Assembly: GCA_002291925.1 (NCBI GenBank)
Contig: DBAY01000008.1
Span: 1-59,744 of the forward strand
From: Alphaproteobacteria bacterium UBA998
Lineage (GTDB): Bacteria > Pseudomonadota > Alphaproteobacteria > Rickettsiales > UBA998
DNA length: 59,744 nt
Direction of reading: 5' to 3'
Positions 58,471-59,744 of the stretch are shown here, piece by piece (positions within the stretch are counted from its first letter, which is position 1; each line of letters starts with the position of its first letter). The notes beneath the pieces were generated by a model, which ran no database searches, was not told the DNA's origin, and was given only the letters and a program-made list of their open reading frames with translations. Made by a program: the position numbers and the translations under genes.

Positions 58471-58735
58471 TGCCCTGTGCGTGCGCGATAGCCACAGCGT
58501 GCGACACGATCTCAAAAGGAATTTCTTTTTCCATGAGTTCGCCACGGGCTTCCAGCAAGTCAGGAATCATGATGGAAAGCTTTTCCATCAAGCCTTCAGC
58601 GGTTTTAGCTTCGGTGATTAGCCCGGGCAAGTCTTCGCTTTCAGCCACCCAAACCTTTGCCTCACCATCCCATTCAGCTCGAACGCGGATCATCTTTGGC
58701 ATTTCATCGTGACCATATTTGTACATATTCAGCAT
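58463..58735 (-). CDS. hicB: HicB-like antitoxin (DUF1902)
   Basis: Up to 90 residues; several in-frame ATGs (58735, 58726, 58702, 58693) and no clear Shine-Dalgarno. Partial RNase H-like fold: IRVRAEWDGEAKVWVAESEDLPGLITEAKTAEGLMEKLSIMIPDLLE is the DUF1902 pattern. No separate DNA-binding domain. Neutralises the overlapping HicA. Stabilises the island (inference). Confidence 0.85.
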   Translation of the reverse strand: MLNMYKYGHDEMPKMIRVRAEWDGEAKVWVAESEDLPGLITEAKTAEGLMEKLSIMIPDLLEARGELMEKEIPFEIVSHAVAIAHAQGIA

Positions 58736-58848
58736 ATAGATAAATGGTTACGCTTAGGTTAAAGGGCAATTGGCGAGGCCATCATTACTGCCAAAACAGC
58801 AATTTGGCAATGGCCTGAAGCGATCATGAATGCCCTTTATTAAAGCGG

Positions 58849-59016
58849 TTAACCAGATTCAGGCTTGGCCGGAAGGCACAAGGAATCCTTCATCCGATAC
58901 GCAGGCCGCTGCTTGATAAACGCCAACAGCGCCTGCGCTTCCTGCAATGCCTGCTCATCCGCGCAATAGCACTTGGCCATCTCAAGGCAAAGGGTCACGA
59001 GTGTTCCGTTTTCCAT
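58849..59016 (-). CDS. Small cysteine-containing protein, unknown
   Basis: 55 residues preceded by a strong GGGGAGG Shine-Dalgarno that lies at the end of the upstream gene. MENGTLVTLCLEMAKCYCADEQ is its first part, followed by a helix and a basic Pro-rich tail with one more Cys. No family recognised. Probably cotranscribed with the gene at 59028-59411. Confidence 0.6.
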   Translation of the reverse strand: MENGTLVTLCLEMAKCYCADEQALQEAQALLAFIKQRPAYRMKDSLCLPAKPESG

Positions 59017-59027
59017 GACCGCCTCCC

Positions 59028-59411
59028 CTACGCCGCTTGAGCGGGCTGGGTTTCCACCACACGAGCCAAGGCGATCATAAGCCGCGCCTCTGTGCTTTTC
59101 AGGGCTTCAAGCACGGCGCTGTAATAGCCTAGGGATTCGCCAATCTCCTCGCTTAGCTTGAGGAAGGCTTCAGCATCCGCCGCAACCATGGCCGTTAGCT
59201 CTTTATCGTCACGCTTGAGAATCTCCAGCGCCATTCGCACGATGGGATAGCTATTGCCTGCCGATTCCAGCCATTTTTCCCGCGAGGGAATGGCATCCTC
59301 CATCTTAACGGCGTCAAACCTAAGAGAAGAAATGCGCTCAGGGGTGGCAGGCTGGAGAAGCTGAACGGCCCGTTTTAATTGCCCTCCCCTCCCCACAAGC
59401 GAAGACCTCAA
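59028..59411 (-). CDS. Small helical protein, unknown
   Basis: Up to 127 residues from TTG 59411; a GTG at 59396 or ATG 59303 are alternatives, and a purine-rich GGGGAGGGGAGGG near 59390 does not fit any of them well. Sequence is helical and Ala/Leu/Glu-rich (EIGESLGYYSAVLEALKSTEARLMIALARVV). No family recognised. It is the first minus-strand gene inside the right end of the element. Confidence 0.55.
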   Translation of the reverse strand: MRSSLVGRGGQLKRAVQLLQPATPERISSLRFDAVKMEDAIPSREKWLESAGNSYPIVRMALEILKRDDKELTAMVAADAEAFLKLSEEIGESLGYYSAVLEALKSTEARLMIALARVVETQPAQAA

Positions 59412-59433
59412 CCGGGCAAAAACAGGCGCAAGA

Positions 59434-59454
59434 GTAGCAACGGGGTAGCAACGG
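59434..59454 (+). promoter_or_regulatory. Right paired 10-bp repeats, putative integrase arm sites
   Basis: Same sequence and same orientation as 51577-51597 (two GTAGCAACGG copies one base apart), 45 bp from the att repeat. No other copies seen in the window. Confidence 0.6.
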
Positions 59455-59499
59455 CTATTTTTAGCCCTTGATTCTCTCGACGCTAAGTTATTGTTTTTG

Positions 59500-59548
59500 A
59501 ATGGTGGAGGCGACAGGAGTTGAACCCGCGACCCCCTGAATGCAAATC
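59500..59548. repeat. Right attachment site (attR) within tRNA-Ala
   Basis: 49 bp identical to 51409-51457, covering the tRNA from the anticodon loop to the CCA end plus two bases. The element-borne copy restores the tRNA 3' half. Confidence 0.92.
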
Positions 59549-59577
59549 AGGTGCTCTACCAACTGAGCTACGCCCCC
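59502..59577 (-). tRNA. tRNA-Ala (anticodon UGC)
   Basis: 76 nt with CCA encoded. Acceptor stem GGGGGCG/CGCCTCC includes the G3:U70 pair that defines alanine identity. D arm GCTC..GAGC, anticodon stem CCTGA/TCAGG with loop TTTGCAT, T arm CGGGTTCAACTCCTG. Intact despite insertion of the element at its 3' side. The remaining 59578-59744 holds no recognisable gene. Confidence 0.95.
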
Positions 59578-59744
59578 ACCGGGTCGAGAGGTCGACACAT
59601 TACGGCCATTGTTCTGTGAGTCAAGTGAAAAGCGGGCAGACATCCATGGCTAGCCAAAACTCAGCCTTGCAACCTGAGAGAAAACGTTTCACAAGTAATA
59701 TGAGGGAACGGAAATTTAAGTCTTGGGGCTGTCCTAGATAACGC

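Larger units (their letters stand above)
51409..59548 (+). mobile_element. 8.1-kb integrative element in tRNA-Ala(UGC)
   Basis: Bounded by identical 49-bp direct repeats, one of which (59500-59548) is the 3' half of an intact tRNA-Ala gene. Next to the left repeat is a P4-type tyrosine integrase. Contents: integrase, AT-rich unknown gene, AlpA-like regulator, split primase, DUF3631 ATPase with an amber codon, TubC-like protein, two phage-like small genes, HicAB-type pair, two small minus-strand genes. No capsid, tail, relaxase or conjugation genes, so it is a satellite-like or non-autonomous island rather than a prophage or ICE. Confidence 0.88.

Overview
The window is high-GC alphaproteobacterial DNA. 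Supporting signs are a eukaryote-like complex I accessory subunit (NDUFS4 type), an SDHAF4-like peptide beside rsmB, the phosphotransferase ChpT, and a vir-type (rvh-like) type IV secretion block virB3-virB4-virB6-virB6-virB6 of the kind best known from Rickettsiales. Chemotaxis-type signalling, an Fe-S photolyase, surface-polysaccharide genes and large soluble sensor kinases argue against a strongly reduced obligate intracellular genome. A free-living or facultatively host-associated deep-branching relative fits best; this placement is inference.

Layout. 1-2190: 3' part of RNase R, carrying two in-frame palindromic repeat insertions, then a complex I subunit. 2541-9810: T4SS operon ending in a 52-residue VirB7-like lipoprotein. 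9855-12202 (minus): a DUF2610-like protein and a 676-residue protein of unknown function, possibly T4SS-linked. 12268-18539 (minus): chpT-cheA-cheW-cheY-cheB-cheR, with overlapping or nearly abutting genes and no receptor. 18655-23870: yaaA, SDHAF4-like, rsmB, rpe, gmhA, heparinase-like. 23983-31288: KdpE-like regulator, a flavoprotein that appears to have lost its redox cysteines, TspO, an amidoligase plus class I amidotransferase-type hydrolase pair, and a shortened KdpD-like kinase with a single-domain receiver. 31422-38286: Dps, then a three-gene aspartyl protease / transglutaminase-7TM / ATP-grasp ligase operon, OmpA, a YfdX-like periplasmic protein and a TVP38-family membrane protein. 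38619-45531: seven-PAS hybrid kinase, a photolyase operon and a YciE ferritin-like protein. 45540-51222: 3-amino-deoxysugar genes, glycosyltransferase, acyltransferase and a Wzm/Wzt-type ABC exporter.

51409-59548 is an 8.1-kb integrative element in the 3' end of tRNA-Ala(UGC). It has 49-bp att direct repeats, a P4-type integrase, paired 10-bp repeats near both ends that look like integrase arm sites, an AlpA-like regulator, a split primase, a DUF3631 ATPase broken by an in-frame amber codon, phage-like small genes and a HicAB-type toxin-antitoxin pair.

Points most worth a second look: in-frame palindromic insertions inside RNase R (like Rickettsia palindromic elements but GC-rich); the DUF2610/676-aa pair beside the T4SS; two separate peptide-bond ligase/hydrolase modules within 9 kb; the cysteine-less dihydrolipoamide-dehydrogenase-like flavoprotein; and the attachment-site architecture plus amber-interrupted ATPase of the integrative element.
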